Positions 38,017 to 49,800 of a DNA stretch of 64,000 nucleotides are shown here, one piece after another. How positions within the stretch are numbered: the stretch's first letter is position 1; the number at the start of each line of letters is the position of its first letter. Below the pieces are notes generated by a model. It made no database searches. It was not told the DNA's origin and saw only the letters and a program-made list of their open reading frames with translations. Origin of the DNA: Naematelia aurantialba (Eukaryota > Basidiomycota > Tremellomycetes > Tremellales > Naemateliaceae); assembly GCA_021527695.1 (NCBI GenBank), contig JAKFAO010000002.1, forward strand, positions 1,984,501-2,048,500. Reading direction: 5' to 3'. A program made the position numbers and the translations under genes.

Positions 38017-40444
38017 ATGTGGGTGCTCCCGCTCGTCCTGGTGGGTGGTCTGAGTGTGCTCGGTCCGACCGTGGCAGAGACTTCGACGCCGAATACAGGC
38101 GATCAGACACAAGCATTTACATTCGCCTACACGACATCCAACCTCGTCCTGCCGGTTACTTCTGCATGCCCGACCCCGCTCACCCTCACACAACTGACGA
38201 CGACCAATGCCAACGGCCCAGACCCCGTGGCGCCGTACACCATGGTCCTGTTCATCCACGAGCAATTGATGGATGGCGCCGGGGTCAGATATGAGCGGAT
38301 ATATACTAGGAGTATGGACGTTGGAAGTCTGAGCGAGACACAGGAAATCCAGCATCCATGGATGAATGGATCCCAGTTTATCGGATGTATCTGGGCGAGC
38401 AATGGCGTCTCGGGCGGCTGCCAGGTGGGCTTTGAATTCCTGCGAGCTGTTTCCTTCACTTTGTGCTCGTCCTTTACGGCTTGCTTCTTTCTAATTCCTT
38501 TGCTCTCTGCTCTCTGTCCACCTCGCGTGCTGCTCTTTCAAGAGAGGATGCTGACCGCTGCTGGTGCTGGATAGGACCTGTTCACTGTCGTTCCCTCCTA
38601 CCTCTCGGCCGCGGCCTACGAGAATGCAACAAGCGAATGCCGGACAACAGATGTCATGGGATCGTGGGTGACCAGTCCGTCCAATACACTCGACGTCCAA
38701 GTCCAAGGCACATCCGGGACCGTCGCGTGGAACGCCTGGCCCAAAGCTTGTGACTCGCACTTTCTTTCTGTGGGAGTCTATAACGGCTGACTCGCCACGT
38801 ACAGGTACCGACCTCAAGTTCACGCCCAAGAACGGTACCGGCCCGTACACACTTGTCATTGCGCCAGCCGCGCATCCACCCGTCAACATCACCTCGACTG
38901 GCAGCGGAAGCATGAACTACACGGTTCGGCTTACGCACGGACAAGCGTTTTTTGCGGGCATCTTCGACTCGGCAGGTAACAGCTGGGCATTTGGTCCCCT
39001 CCACTCGGGGGATAGCGACGACCTCGAGTGTCTCGCGGTCGCTACTGGCCAAACGCTACCGGGGAACAAGAGGCGCTTCAGCCTCGCCGCGTTGGCAGGA
39101 GGGACCGGCGGCGCGTTTATCGCTGGAGCTCTCGGAGCGGCCGCTGTCCTGTTCTTCTTTGGCAAGAGACGGGCACCCAAAGTCACGAAGCCACGCAGGG
39201 TGAGCAGAATACGAGAATTTCGCCGGTTTTCGCCATGATCAGAGATTTTGCTGATCCGGATTTTCATCAACAGAGCGAATCTCAAGAACTGCTGGACCCG
39301 TACGCCGACCCTCGGCCTCTCAACTATCGAGTCAACTCGGGCACGTCTTCGCTCTACCCTCTATCCATTCATCAGCCATATACCGACGGATCCCCTCAAC
39401 CTGGAGGAGCCACGTATGAATCCCCGCTGTCGACGCTGGACTACTCTCCACAGCCCGACGGGAGAGGGTATTCCAGACCACCGTCCGATCCGTTCATCCA
39501 GTCGTACTCGAAGGGTGGCGGTGGTGGAAGTGGCGCTGGCGGCGGAGGGACCGGCATCGAGATGGCAGACTTTCATCCTTCCGGGCCGTCGTCTCGAGAG
39601 CACACCGGTAGTCCTGGTGGCGGTGGCGGAAGTAGGGGAAGGGCGAGTGGAAGTAGAGGAAGTGGGGAACGGGCGAATGGGAGTGGGTGGGGCGGGGGAA
39701 GTGGCGGAGGGAGTGGGAATGGGAGTGGACCCAGAGGAAGGGGTAGGATGCCGAGCATGCTTGCTAGTCCCAGTCCGCGGCGGCGGAGTATGGAATGGGA
39801 TGACCTGTCGAGTGACGAAGAGGACGATGCGCGGGGTGAGCGGCACACGCGCAAGGTCTATGTGGTTCATTCAGACGGGGGAGGGAATGTGCATATTCAA
39901 TTGCCAGACGCCGGGGCGAGGGTACGTCCAGTCTGCCTCAACACCACTGTCTCTTTCCGTCAGGCTACACAACCGCCTCACATAAATGCGCACTCACGAA
40001 CACCCATTCACAAATACCACTCATACGATTCCCTGTTCTCGACTTTCACCCAACTTGCCTAGAACACACGCCAGATGCGCACGGGATAGCTGACGAGAGC
40101 AGGTGGTAGAGCTGCCGCCGACGTATAGGAACGACCCTCCGATGTCTCCTCGAATGCACTCATTTTCGCCTCCGCCGCGTTCACCGCTCGCGGGACAAGC
40201 ACAGGCATATGGGCAAGTACAAGGATATGGCCAAGGGCACGAGTATGGCCCAGAGCACGCGCAGCAGGGAGGCGACGACGCCTTTATGCTGCCGTACCTC
40301 GAGCTCGAGCCGATCCGATCCCACCACAGCGGTCTCAGCGAAGTCAGCATGTCCGAGGCCGAGCTGCGCGCACGGGCCGAGGCTGCGTTGGCGGAGAAGG
40401 CGCGGCCGCTGAGTGGGGCCAGCCAACGTTCCCCGCCGAGATAA
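38017..40444 (+). CDS. single-pass surface protein with long cytoplasmic tail
   Basis: The exons are 38017-38424, 38575-38749, 38805-39199, 39274-39921 and 40103-40444, giving 655 residues. There is a signal peptide (MWVLPLVLVGGLSVLGPTVA) and then an ectodomain of about 260 residues with paired cysteines and N-glycosylation sequons (NGS, NAT, NGT, NIT, NYT). It is split into two similar beta-rich segments: LTQLTTTNANGPDPVAPYTM and then FTPKNGTGPYTLVIAPAAHP. A membrane span (about 285-310) is followed by KRR. The tail is Gly/Ser/Pro-rich with SDEEDD and the end-segment motif VVELPPTYRNDPP. The architecture resembles basidiomycete surface proteins of unknown role; a cell-wall sensor function is only inferred. 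The first exon could have upstream in-frame extension, but the signal peptide supports Met at 38017. Confidence 0.88.
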
Positions 40445-40984
40445 GCGCCCGGCAGGATAGGCCTCCCGGTGGCCAGGGTGGGTTTGACTGGTGGCTAAGA
40501 TACGAGGCTCTCTCGTGGCCAAGATAACAGGTTCTCTCCGTGGCCAAGATAAAAGGTTCCCTCCATGGGTAAGCTAGGTGGTTCTCCCCGTGGTTAAGCT
40601 AGGAAGCTCTCTCCGGGGTTACGCTAGGTGGTGCATGGCGATTTGGACAATGCAAATGGGTTCTAGGCGATTCGCCGCTTCCTCCTCGTGTCAGGATAGG
40701 CCGGCGGATCGCGGTGGGTGAGTAACTAGCGTTAGTGGTGAGCTGGCTTTGCGGGAGACCGGTTGGTGTGCATTTTGGGACAGTGCTGGCATACCATGCA
40801 TAAAGTTATAATGTTTCCTGGTGGCGAGTTGTGAACTGGACCACGAGTTAGTGCCGTAGATGGCCCCGCGGCACGGAGACCTGCTCGTTGGTGCTGTCTG
40901 CGAATTCTTCCTACCTTGTCTCGTCTAAGTCGTCACATAGTCACTTTGTCATTGTCACATTGTCGACAGTGTGCAGAAGAGACA
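40445..40984. other. spacer with 25-bp tandem repeat
   Basis: This is the 3' region of the surface-protein gene and the promoter of the next gene. Besides the repeat at 40491-40639 nothing is recognised. Confidence 0.5.
40491..40639. repeat. 25-bp imperfect tandem repeat in 3' region
   Basis: Units of the form GTGGCCAAGATAACAGGTTC start at 40491, 40515, 40540, 40565, 40590 and 40615. They diverge gradually from GTGGCTAAGATACG to GGGGTTACGCTAGG. Confidence 0.9.
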
Positions 40985-42695
40985 ATGGCGCCGACTACGG
41001 GCGCTCCCTCCATCTGTTTCAAACTCGGCTCATCGGTCCTCGCATCAAGTCGTCGCTCCCTGTCTCGGCCCGCTACCGCAAGGGTTTGCGCAACGAGTCT
41101 CGTCCCCTCTTGCTCCGCTCCCTTTTCTTCCTCTTCCCCTTCCTCCTCCTCCTCTTCCTCTTCCTCTTCCTTCTCGTCTTCCTCACCAACTATCCGTTCT
41201 CTACACCCGTCCTCATCCTCATCATCTTTTTGTTCTCTACACCAGACCTCTTCCTCATCACCTCTTCGTTCCCTACGCCCTTCCTCACTCTGTTCCTTGC
41301 GCTACTCTTCCCCTCGTCGGTACTCGACCACCCCCGCGTCGCCCCACACGACGGGGGCGAAAGACCCGAACCATCCTTACCTATGGTACCACCGCCTCCC
41401 GGCACACGCCCTCACCGCACTGTCGTTCCTCCCTTGCGTGCCGGAATACGGGTCGAGTACGGTGCTAGGGTATCTGCCGGACGTCCCAGGTGCCGGGCTG
41501 GATGATCTCCGCGAGGAGCCTAGGTTCTTGTGCGTCCCCGAGAGCTGCCTCGCTGTCTCTCTGTCTCTCGTCCTCATTCTCTCCTGCCTCTTGTCCTTGT
41601 CCACCGTCCCGTCTTCCTTCCTTCCTTCCTTCCTTCCTTCCTTCCTTCCTTCCTTCCTTCCTTCCTTCCTTCCTTCCTTCCTTCCTTCCTTCCTTCCTTC
41701 CTTCCTTCCTTCCTTCCTTCCTTCCTTCCTTCCTTCCTTCCTTCCTTCCTTCCTTCCTTCCTCCTTTCTGTCCATAGACGATTCCTTGATTCCTTTCTTC
41801 CCGATTCCTTGCTCCTCATTTCATGATCCCCGACCCCTCAATTCCTTCCCAACTCTCTCTTCCCTTATGCCTCTTTCACGCACTTCTCATCCATGCAACA
41901 GAAACGCTGATCCACCACCCACAGAGCGCTACTCCACCAGTCTATCAAAGAGGCTTTGCAGGACGGGAAGGGCGAGACAGTCGAGTTTGAAGCGGCTACG
42001 CGCCCGGGGGACGGGTATATCCATATCACAGGTAAGTCGAGCCCGTCTTCCGGACATATCTGCTATCCTCTCATCATCCTCGTTTCCTCCTCTGTCTCCC
42101 TCCCTGTTCTGTTCTCTTCGTCTCTTCCGATCCCCTGTCACGCTGGAGTGTCCCTGTCGACCCACACTTCCCACCCACCTCATCTGTTGCGCTTGTCGGA
42201 TCTCTGGAACGAGTTGCGGCTGGCAGAATGGAACAAGTTCCTGAGCTGACGGCGTAGACGAGCGAGCGGTCCCGCCAGCTGGCCGTATTGGCGAGACGGA
42301 GGACCTGATCGGGTCGGTCTTTGTCCAAAACGGCAAGGTAGGCTCGAAGCTCTTTTCGCTTCCGTCCTCACGCGCAACCCCTTACCCGCCGTCGTTCGCC
42401 TCAACGCACAGGCAATGCTCGCTGCTCGATATCACGGCCCCCCGTGAACCCCACCCCACCATTCCCCACTTGTACACACACAGTTCCTCCATGCGGTGCA
42501 CTCCGTCCAACACAAGCAGTCAGCGCCGTGCTGACTTGCCAGGTCGTGCCAGATACGTACGAGCCATTCCCCAGCTACCGCCTCGTGACCTCCAACGGGC
42601 CGCTCGTGCTCCCCCGCGGTCTGGCAGAGTACCTGATCGAGGTGCTTGAGCGTGTCGATCGCGCCGAAAAGGCTGCCCACACCGGGTCGGCTTGA
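40985..42695 (+). CDS. conserved fungal protein of unknown function, probably mitochondrial
   Basis: The exons are 40985-41529, 41925-42031, 42258-42337 and 42543-42695, giving 294 residues. The first 120 residues are Ser/Arg/Pro-rich with a long poly-Ser run and few acids, like a mitochondrial leader. The conserved part reads YHRLPAHALTALSFLPCVPE, STVLGYLPDVPGAGLDDLRE, ALLHQSIKEALQDGKGE, VPPAGRIGETEDLIGSVFVQ and then VPDTYEPFPSYRLVTSNGPL. I recall the same blocks in uncharacterised ascomycete proteins (LPA..TALSWLP, GRIGDPDDIIASV), but no function is known to me. Intron 1 contains a 150-bp tetranucleotide repeat. It converges on the next gene with a 189-nt gap. Confidence 0.85.
41613..41762. 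repeat. (CTTC)n microsatellite, about 37 copies
   Basis: An essentially perfect CTTC run of about 150 nt fills part of intron 41530-41924. The reverse strand gives a long spurious Lys-Glu-Gly-Arg ORF. Confidence 0.98.
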
Positions 42696-42884
42696 CTTGC
42701 ATCTGCATCACTTGCATCCCTAGGCGCGCGGAAACACGCGCACTATGCCAGCGCCGCGGGACTCCCCTGACATGTTATGCATATACAACAATCATCCCTC
42801 TACCCTAGCACCTGTAGTGTAGCCTGTATAATGCTAACCGTGTTGCTGTAACTGATCCTCCCCGCTGTGCTGAACCTCCGACCA

Positions 42885-44841
42885 TTAATCCTCCTGCGGC
42901 GATGGCAAATCAGGAACCAGCTGATAACTCGTCCTCCGGCCCACCTCCGCACTCGCCCCTCTCCCGGCGTCCTGCTGCCCAACCGGCGGCGCAGTGTCGC
43001 CCTGCATCTGCCGACGCAGCTCCGGTCCAAGCGACGGGACAGGCTTGCGCTTGATGCTGCCCTGACGCACCATCACGGGGTTAGTGGTGCTTCCTGGTGA
43101 ATTCGAAGCAGACGGCCGACGGGGCTGTTGTTGCTGGCTAAACTCGTCGTTTGAGTCTGCCCGCGGCGTAGGAGGCTGTGATGCGAACGGATTCCGCTGC
43201 CCAGATGTGTTTCCAGGACCAGAACCAGTCCCGTATCCAGAGTCAAGAACCGCGACCTCGTCCGGCAACGTCTCTACTGACCCGGCCTCGTGAGGCGCGA
43301 AGGCTATTCCGCCCGCCATGCCAGCGGCGCCAGCCGCCTTGTGATCGCTCTCCTCGCTGCCTCTGCCTTCAAGCGACATGGGTGATAGCGGCGAGATAGG
43401 CACTATGGGTCCGCCCGAGTGCATGTCGTGCGACCTGGAGCCCTCGCTCGAGACGCCCCGGAAGCCAAGGTGGGAGTGCGAGCGCCGCTGCGCCATCTGC
43501 GGATCTGAGATGGTGGGTCGTTGCGATCTTCTCCGCCTTCGCAGGAACCAAAGCACGGCAATAGCCGCCGAGATGGCCGCGATGGCGCCAACAACAACGC
43601 CAGCGATAGCGCCACCACCGAGGCTGTGGGACGTCTCGGAGCCTGAGCCTGTGTCATTCGCAGACGACGACGACGCGGGTGACAAGCTTGCCGCTGAGCC
43701 TGAGGCCGGAGAGTGAGACGCAGAGGTGGTTGAGGATGAGCCGGTGGCGGCGGAGAGACACGTAGAGTTGCCAGCATCGACGACTGCAAAGACGGCTGAC
43801 TGAGCCGTCGTCTTGGCGGTGTCGTTGATCGTGCCGACGATGTAGTAGCTGCCCGCAGCAAGGGGGATCGACGACCAGGTATACCCGACGCTCGCGCTCT
43901 GGCTGACGATGACCTCGTCGACGGCTGCGTAGGCGTCGATGTCAGTGGGGGTGGTGGAGGCGACGTCGGCGCGCTGCGCGTAGCGAAAGTCGCGGACGTG
44001 CGCTGCGGCGGTACTGGATGCTGAGGCAGCGACGGCGGTGGAGGAATGGGAGACGACGGCTGTGGCAGACGAGACTGCGGGGGATGGTGATGCCGCGGCA
44101 GAGACGGAGGCTGCTACGGCCGATGTCGAGGCACCGACAACGGCGGAGGCAGATGAGTGCGTAGCAGCGGCAGCGGGGGGTACGGATGTTGATGTTATTG
44201 ACGAGGTGGTGGCGGCCTGCACGACTCGGAGAGTGATGTTGAAGTCTGTGGGCTCCTCGTTGGCGAGGTTCCAGGTCACGCTGCGGCCGTCAGCCTTGTC
44301 TGCTTGTGAGTAGCCTTCGAACAGCAGAGAAGTAGCCTTCGAACAGCAGAGCGAGAGAAGTAGCAGAAGTAGCAGAAGTAGCAGAAGTAGCAGGAGGGGC
44401 AGCAGAAGTAGCAGAAGTAGCAGAAGTAGCAGAAGTAGCAGAAATAGCAGCCGGAGCAAGTCCTCGCTCGTTCATACTCCGTCGATTCGCAGGTGTGACG
44501 GTCAGACAGAGCACGATGCAGCGGCAAGCGGGAGAAGGGCTAAGAGGGGGAGAGGCAAGCTGCGCGAGACGGCATGCTTACCGGAACGTCCCACACGAGT
44601 CCAGAGTGGGTATACTCCCAAAAACCAAGCTCGGCGTGGCGCTCGTCGCTGTCGTTGCCGCGACCGTGGCGCTTGTGCTTGACGTGACGGCCGCACTCGC
44701 AGCGGCCGCACTCGTAGCACCGGCGGCACTTGCAGCGACAGTGCTGGAAGCGACCACAATGCTCTGCGCTGCGGCTTGGTCTGCTATGATCTGACAGGCG
44801 AGGATGGCCCATCCTGCGCCAACGCCAGCATATCGTACCAT
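42885..44841 (-). CDS. Ser/Thr/Ala-rich single-pass surface protein
   Basis: The minus-strand exons are 44841-44582 and 44280-42885, giving 551 residues. There is a signal-like N-terminus (MVRYAGVGAGWAILACQII) and an Ala/Ser/Thr-rich mucin-like stretch. The splice rebuilds IPTLDSCGTFRVTWNLANEE, followed by DFNITLRVV, reminiscent of the Kre9/Knh-type beta domain of Ser-Thr-rich wall proteins. A second beta block (VGYTWSSIPLAAGSYYIVGT) is followed by another Ser/Ala stalk. One membrane span (about 305-328, AIAGVVVGAIAAISAAIAVL) ends in RRRRR. The 220-residue cytosolic tail is rich in Ser/Pro with a C-terminal acidic end. The layout resembles Wsc/Mid2-type wall-stress sensors; that role is inference. 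Confidence 0.85.
44356..44449. repeat. AGAAGTAGC nonamer repeat in intron
   Basis: About nine AGAAGTAGC units lie within the intron 44281-44581. Just upstream TAGCCTTCGAACAGCAGAG is duplicated at 44311 and 44333. Confidence 0.93.
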
Positions 44842-44874
44842 GCTCGGCCGTTGCCCTCTTTCCTTGCTACTCTG

Positions 44875-44975
44875 GCTATTGTCGACCTCTAGTTGTCGAC
44901 TTCTCCCTATTATTGGGCTCTAGTTGTCGACCTCTGCCTATTGTCGAGCGCTAGTTGTCGACCTTTGCGTATTGG
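44875..44975. repeat. CTAGTTGTCGACCTCTGCCTATT promoter repeat
   Basis: Three copies of CTAGTTGTCGACYTYTSCSTATT-type units start near 44889, 44920 and 44951, roughly 31 nt apart, 40-130 nt upstream of the minus-strand ATG at 44841. Confidence 0.85.
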
Positions 44976-45837
44976 TCAGCTCGAATTACCGACCTCTACG
45001 ATTTTTTTATCTGTGACGAAAGCGTCCAGGTCCACGAGGACTGGCGTGCCGGCTGCAATGCTAACTTTCGGCTGTGCGACCAATACCTGAGGACCGAGTT
45101 GGGTCCGAGCGAGTCCGACAGAGAAGCGACGCAGACGAAGATCCAGTTGGTTCTAGCAATACAGATGCACAAAGGTACGACAACAAGTGTTGACGTGGGA
45201 CGCGGGACGTTGGACTTTGGGACGTTGGAACGTTAGGCGTTGAGCAAAGGGTGCTGCCGAGACGCCGAGACGATTGTCGGGCAATACTCGTATGCGGATC
45301 CAGTCCGCCACAGATCAATGTACAGGATAAGACGTCTCCCAGATATCGGCTGGCGCGAGATCGCAGTCGGTAGGTCCACTACAGACCGTCGTGCGGCGGT
45401 AATGGTAATGGCAATGGTGGTGCTTCTGCGTCGATGAAAGGAGAGCTCCGGCTGCGTCGCTGGCCGAGTCGGCGTGGCAAAGGGCCTTGACGTTGGTCGC
45501 TGTCACTGGGTGCGGGGTGCGGTAACGACGCGACAGTCCTTTGGCTTGATGAGAGCGGTACGTCTGACACTGTGATCTACTTGACCTACCCGAGCAGACT
45601 TCGAGAACAGAACAAAAACAAGAACAAACGCAAAGCTGCTCTCAGATGACCGAATGCCGCTGTCGCCAACTCGTCGGCGGCGAGGTGCGGATGGATGCGC
45701 GTGCGTGCAGTGCACTGCCCAGAGTGAAAATCACACCTGGGCAGTGTGGGCCGAGGACCCTGGATGCTCGAAATTGGGGGCTTGAAGCACTCAGGGTCGC
45801 GTTTCAAGATTCAGGATGGAGGGGGTTTGAGCCGACG

Positions 45838-45955
45838 CGGGGGGGGGGGCGAGGGGCCAGGGGGGGGAAGAAGAGGGAGGAAGAGAGGTGGGGGGAAGAG
45901 GGAGGAAGTGAGGGAAGAGGAGAGGGAGGAGGAGAGGGAGGAGGAGAGGGAGGAA
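45838..45955. repeat. G-rich purine tract
   Basis: Runs of G (up to ten) pass into GAGGAGAGGGAG units. It could form G-quadruplex or triplex DNA. No coding content is supported. Confidence 0.9.
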
Positions 45956-46875
45956 GCTCAAGTCGGAGGAACGGGGGGCACCTCGACACTTTTAGGGCAG
46001 CACATGTGCAGCACCTGATCCACCACGACGTCTGCAACGTAGCGACAAGTCACCAAATCTGCCACGGGCAGGCAAAGGCGAGTGGGCAAGGCAGAGGGCG
46101 ATGCATGCACTCGGGTCCATGACAGCCGTGGCTGCAGAGGCCGAGACCCGCTCTAGCTCGGCATAATCTTTACTGATCGCTGACCGGCCGATAGCTCCCG
46201 AGCAGCCTGGCAATCACCCGAACCACCGAACCACCGTGCCCTCGTGCCCGTCGTCCTCTCCTTCCTTGTCGTCCCGTTCGCTCGCACGCGCCGTCGCCCC
46301 GTTATCTCCCCGACCGTCCCGCTGGCCCTGGTCTTCCAGCAGAGGCCACTTCTCCTTGCCTCTCTGTCTGTGCCTCTGGCTCTACCTATCTTGATCTTTG
46401 AGGTCTCGAGATCACTGCGTTGCGTCCCCCGAGCCGTGCGACCATCTTTACCTTTTGGAGAACCGCCGCCAGTCGAGCGTGTTGTCCGCGTTGCGCGGCA
46501 GGTCGCCCATCGCCCATCGCCCATGCAGCGACTACTGATCAGCGTACGACCGACAGAGACTCGCCGTGGAGGTGGGATGCGTTGCTTTGCGATGCCGTCG
46601 CACCCGAATGGCTGCAGGTACACGGCTCTGAACCCTCTGCATCGGCCTAAAACGTGCCCGCTGCAGCTTGCACACCAGCATATCTCATCTTGTACAATTG
46701 CATAGAAGCGCAGCAGGTATCATCACAGCGGTTATCCCACCCACACCCAGTAAATACCATGTCATCCCGTCCTGAGCACCCAATACCATGTCATCCCGTA
46801 CGGAGCACCCAAACGCTGCTCTTCACCCTTCACTGCCAACAATAGGATCCAGATTCTACCCCTCCTAATACGAGC

Positions 46876-49800
46876 TCAATCATCTAGCTCACTTAGATCC
46901 GAGGCCCCGTCATCCACGTCCATCTCTGCCACGGGCACTTTCACCTTCTTCCGCTTTCCTGCCACAGCTTTCTTGGCTTTTGTCTGTCCGAGTCAGCGCT
47001 CAGTCTCTCTGCCACACTCCTATTCACCTTGGCACCTCTCCGTCCTCCCCGCCCCATCACCGCCTCGCCTTCTTCCTCGCTCGCCACCTCAGCTTCCGCA
47101 TCGCTCTGCCCTTCTTCGTCACTCTCATTCCCGTCCTCGCTCTCGCTCGAACTGTCCACCTCGTCGACCGTGCTGCGCCGTTTCTTTCGAGACGTTCGAT
47201 TCGGCAGCTTGGCGCGCTTCTTGCTCGGCGAGCTGAGTTTGTCGACGACCCGCCTCTGTGACTCTGTCAGATACGACACAAGCCATTTGGCTCAGGCAGT
47301 CTCACCGCTGGCACAGAGTGCGTCGCAAGAGGTTTCCGTCCCAAGCTTCGCGCCGCATCCTCCTCTTCTGACGACAGGAATTTTTGCTTTGAGATCTACG
47401 CCGATCAGTTATCCACTTCCCAAAGTATGGCCGTGAATGTGATACGATGTACGGCCGCCAGTATATGACTACGACGTATGGCCGCGACCAGAGCATAAAC
47501 GCAAGTACCACCCACCTCTCGCACTTCTTCAATATTTGTCAGGTTGTGGAAGATCTCCTTTGGGAGCTTGATTGGAGCAGAATGCGCCACGAGGTTCCAG
47601 TGCATCGTCTCGGCCCGATTGCGAATGATAATCTGGGCAAGCTCGCTTAGCCTGTACAACACCTGTTCTCATTAGCCCAGACCAATCAGCACAGACCCAT
47701 CAGCAGAGGTCAGACCAGTACCACTTCAACTTTCACATTCCGAACCAACTCACCTTATTCTTGTCCTTGATCTGCTCGCGTCCCGCACCGTCGCGGGTCA
47801 CTGGATCCTTCCGTCGATTACTCTCCACATCGTCTTTGCTGTCAATGTCCACTACCGTCTTGATCTTCGACGCAACGTGGTACAAAAGCCCGATATTATC
47901 TCGTGTCGCAACGCAGTCGAGATAAAATTCAATGTATCTACATCGTGTTAACACCCGAAGCGACCAGATTGCTGGGGAGGTCCCAGTAAACCCACCTCGC
48001 AATATCACGAATCTGGTCTGTCGACCATCCTGCCGCAAAGTCAGGATGATGAGCGACCGACCACAACAGTCGACTGAGCGGAAGTTCGATCCGGTCGATT
48101 CGGTCTACAGTAGGGAATGAGGCACATTGTCGAACGACTGACGCCATGATGGTTTTCGCCTGCACAGTCAGGTCCAGGCAACGCGAACCCCTACCAAGGC
48201 AATATGCTCCTTCATTGGATCCTGTGCATAAAGAGCAGGAACCATGTTCCATCGAGGTGATAATCTTTGAGCTGGGAGGATATCGCCCAGCTTGAGAAGC
48301 ACTTTGTGCCGAATCGTCCAACTGGGATCCTGGCGAGTGTCAGCCCCTGGTGTTTGGTGACGGGCTCCACAAACCTGGAGGATGACGCAGAACTCAGTGA
48401 ATGAGCTACCAAGGGCTTTGTCGAACGCTCTGACATTGGCAAGCTTGAGCACGCACAATGCGGCTCTGAGGCGCAGGTGTTGCCTCGCGGCACCGCTGGA
48501 GAGTTCGTCAACGTTCCGCGCCAAAGCAGAAGTGGAAACTCACCCCTCGGACGACTTGTCCGTGACATATCCCTCGTTTGAGATGACGGTAGCGAGGAGG
48601 TTCCTAGTAGGCATGAAGTGTGTCACAGCGTCTGGTATCCTTGCAAATGCCAAGGAGCGGTGCGTGCACACGCGGAGACCCATGATCTTGGCCCGGTCCA
48701 ACGGTTGCAATTCAGACTCGTCCACCATCTCTTCTGGCTCCTCCTCCTAGTGATAGGGTCAGACACGGTACCTACATACCAAGATCAACTCACCCCGGCT
48801 GAAGGCGACTTTTTGTACATGACGTGCTCCAGGATGAACCTGATGATTTCTTCACTTTTGGCCTCAAAAGCATCCACCGCCGAGAGAGCCAATTCGCCAA
48901 GAGCACGAAGGTATGACGGAAGACGCTCGACATCGGCCTTACCAAGCCTTGCGAGGATTTGCTGCCTGTGTCAGATGGTCAAGATAGAGTAAGGAAGGAC
49001 ACACATCGATGAATACCACGCACGCCTCACGATGCTTCGAATTTGCCACAAAGCGTGCGGCAAATTTGGCCTGACGAGGGGATCCTTTCAATCCAATCTC
49101 GATTGCCCGATCAACCACTCTTCTTCACCGCCGTCAGTTTCAGCCTCAGTAGGCAGGTGTCATTCTTACCGTTCGTCGGGCGCGGACTCGGGGTCGAGCT
49201 TGCAAACAGCCGCCAAAGCTTGCAGAGCGACCTCAGAGAGTTTGTCATGCTTCTTATCGGCCATCACAATCACCAGCTCTGCAACATGTGGCTTGAACAT
49301 GGGCGGACATTCCTTAGCCATAAGGGATAACAGCTTTGCAGCCGCAGCGACTGTGGCTCGCCCATATTCACCGACCGGCGCCTTTTGCAGCACCTTTATG
49401 AGTGCCGGGACACTCGACTGGTTGACTATATTGAAGGCCGCCACGTCAATCAGGCTGGCAAAGGTCTCTAAGATCTCCGTGTGTGACTGCTCCAGGCGAC
49501 GTAGAAGCTCGTTCTGGAACCGATCAGATCGACTCTACGTATTCTGAAAGAGTGCAAGTGAGGGCATGAACACTCACTCTGGCTTTGACGAGAGTCCGCA
49601 GGTCGGTGTGTGGATCGACAAGTGTTTTGAAAAGCTTGTACAGCCTAGGCTCATTCACGGCTGCAAAGGTCTCCATGTCCTTGGTTGCCTTGTCGGGATC
49701 GGCAAAGTGTTGTGCTGCGTTGTCAGTGGAAATGCAGGACATTGTCGCACCTGAGATTGCATTGATCACGAATTGTAGACGAGCTCGGACAGCCTTCGGA

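Larger units (their letters stand above)
44842..46875. other. 2-kb region without a supported gene
   Basis: It begins with promoter-proximal repeats of the surface-protein gene (44875-44975). Between 45000 and 46875 the ORFs on both strands overlap and show no family signal. A G-rich purine tract lies at 45838-45955. It ends at the PDS5 stop codon. Confidence 0.5.

Noticed and set aside
39248..39985. 245-residue plus-strand ORF overlapping the surface-protein tail
   Set aside because: It is a shadow frame of the exon 39274-39921, whose own frame links both neighbouring exons in phase.
41377..41819. Minus-strand ORFs made of Lys-Glu-Gly-Arg repeats
   Set aside because: They are only the translation of the (CTTC)n microsatellite in an intron of a plus-strand gene.
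46153..46705. Overlapping ORFs of about 155 residues on both strands
   Set aside because: Both strands are open with Arg/Pro/Thr-rich composition; I could not support either as coding.
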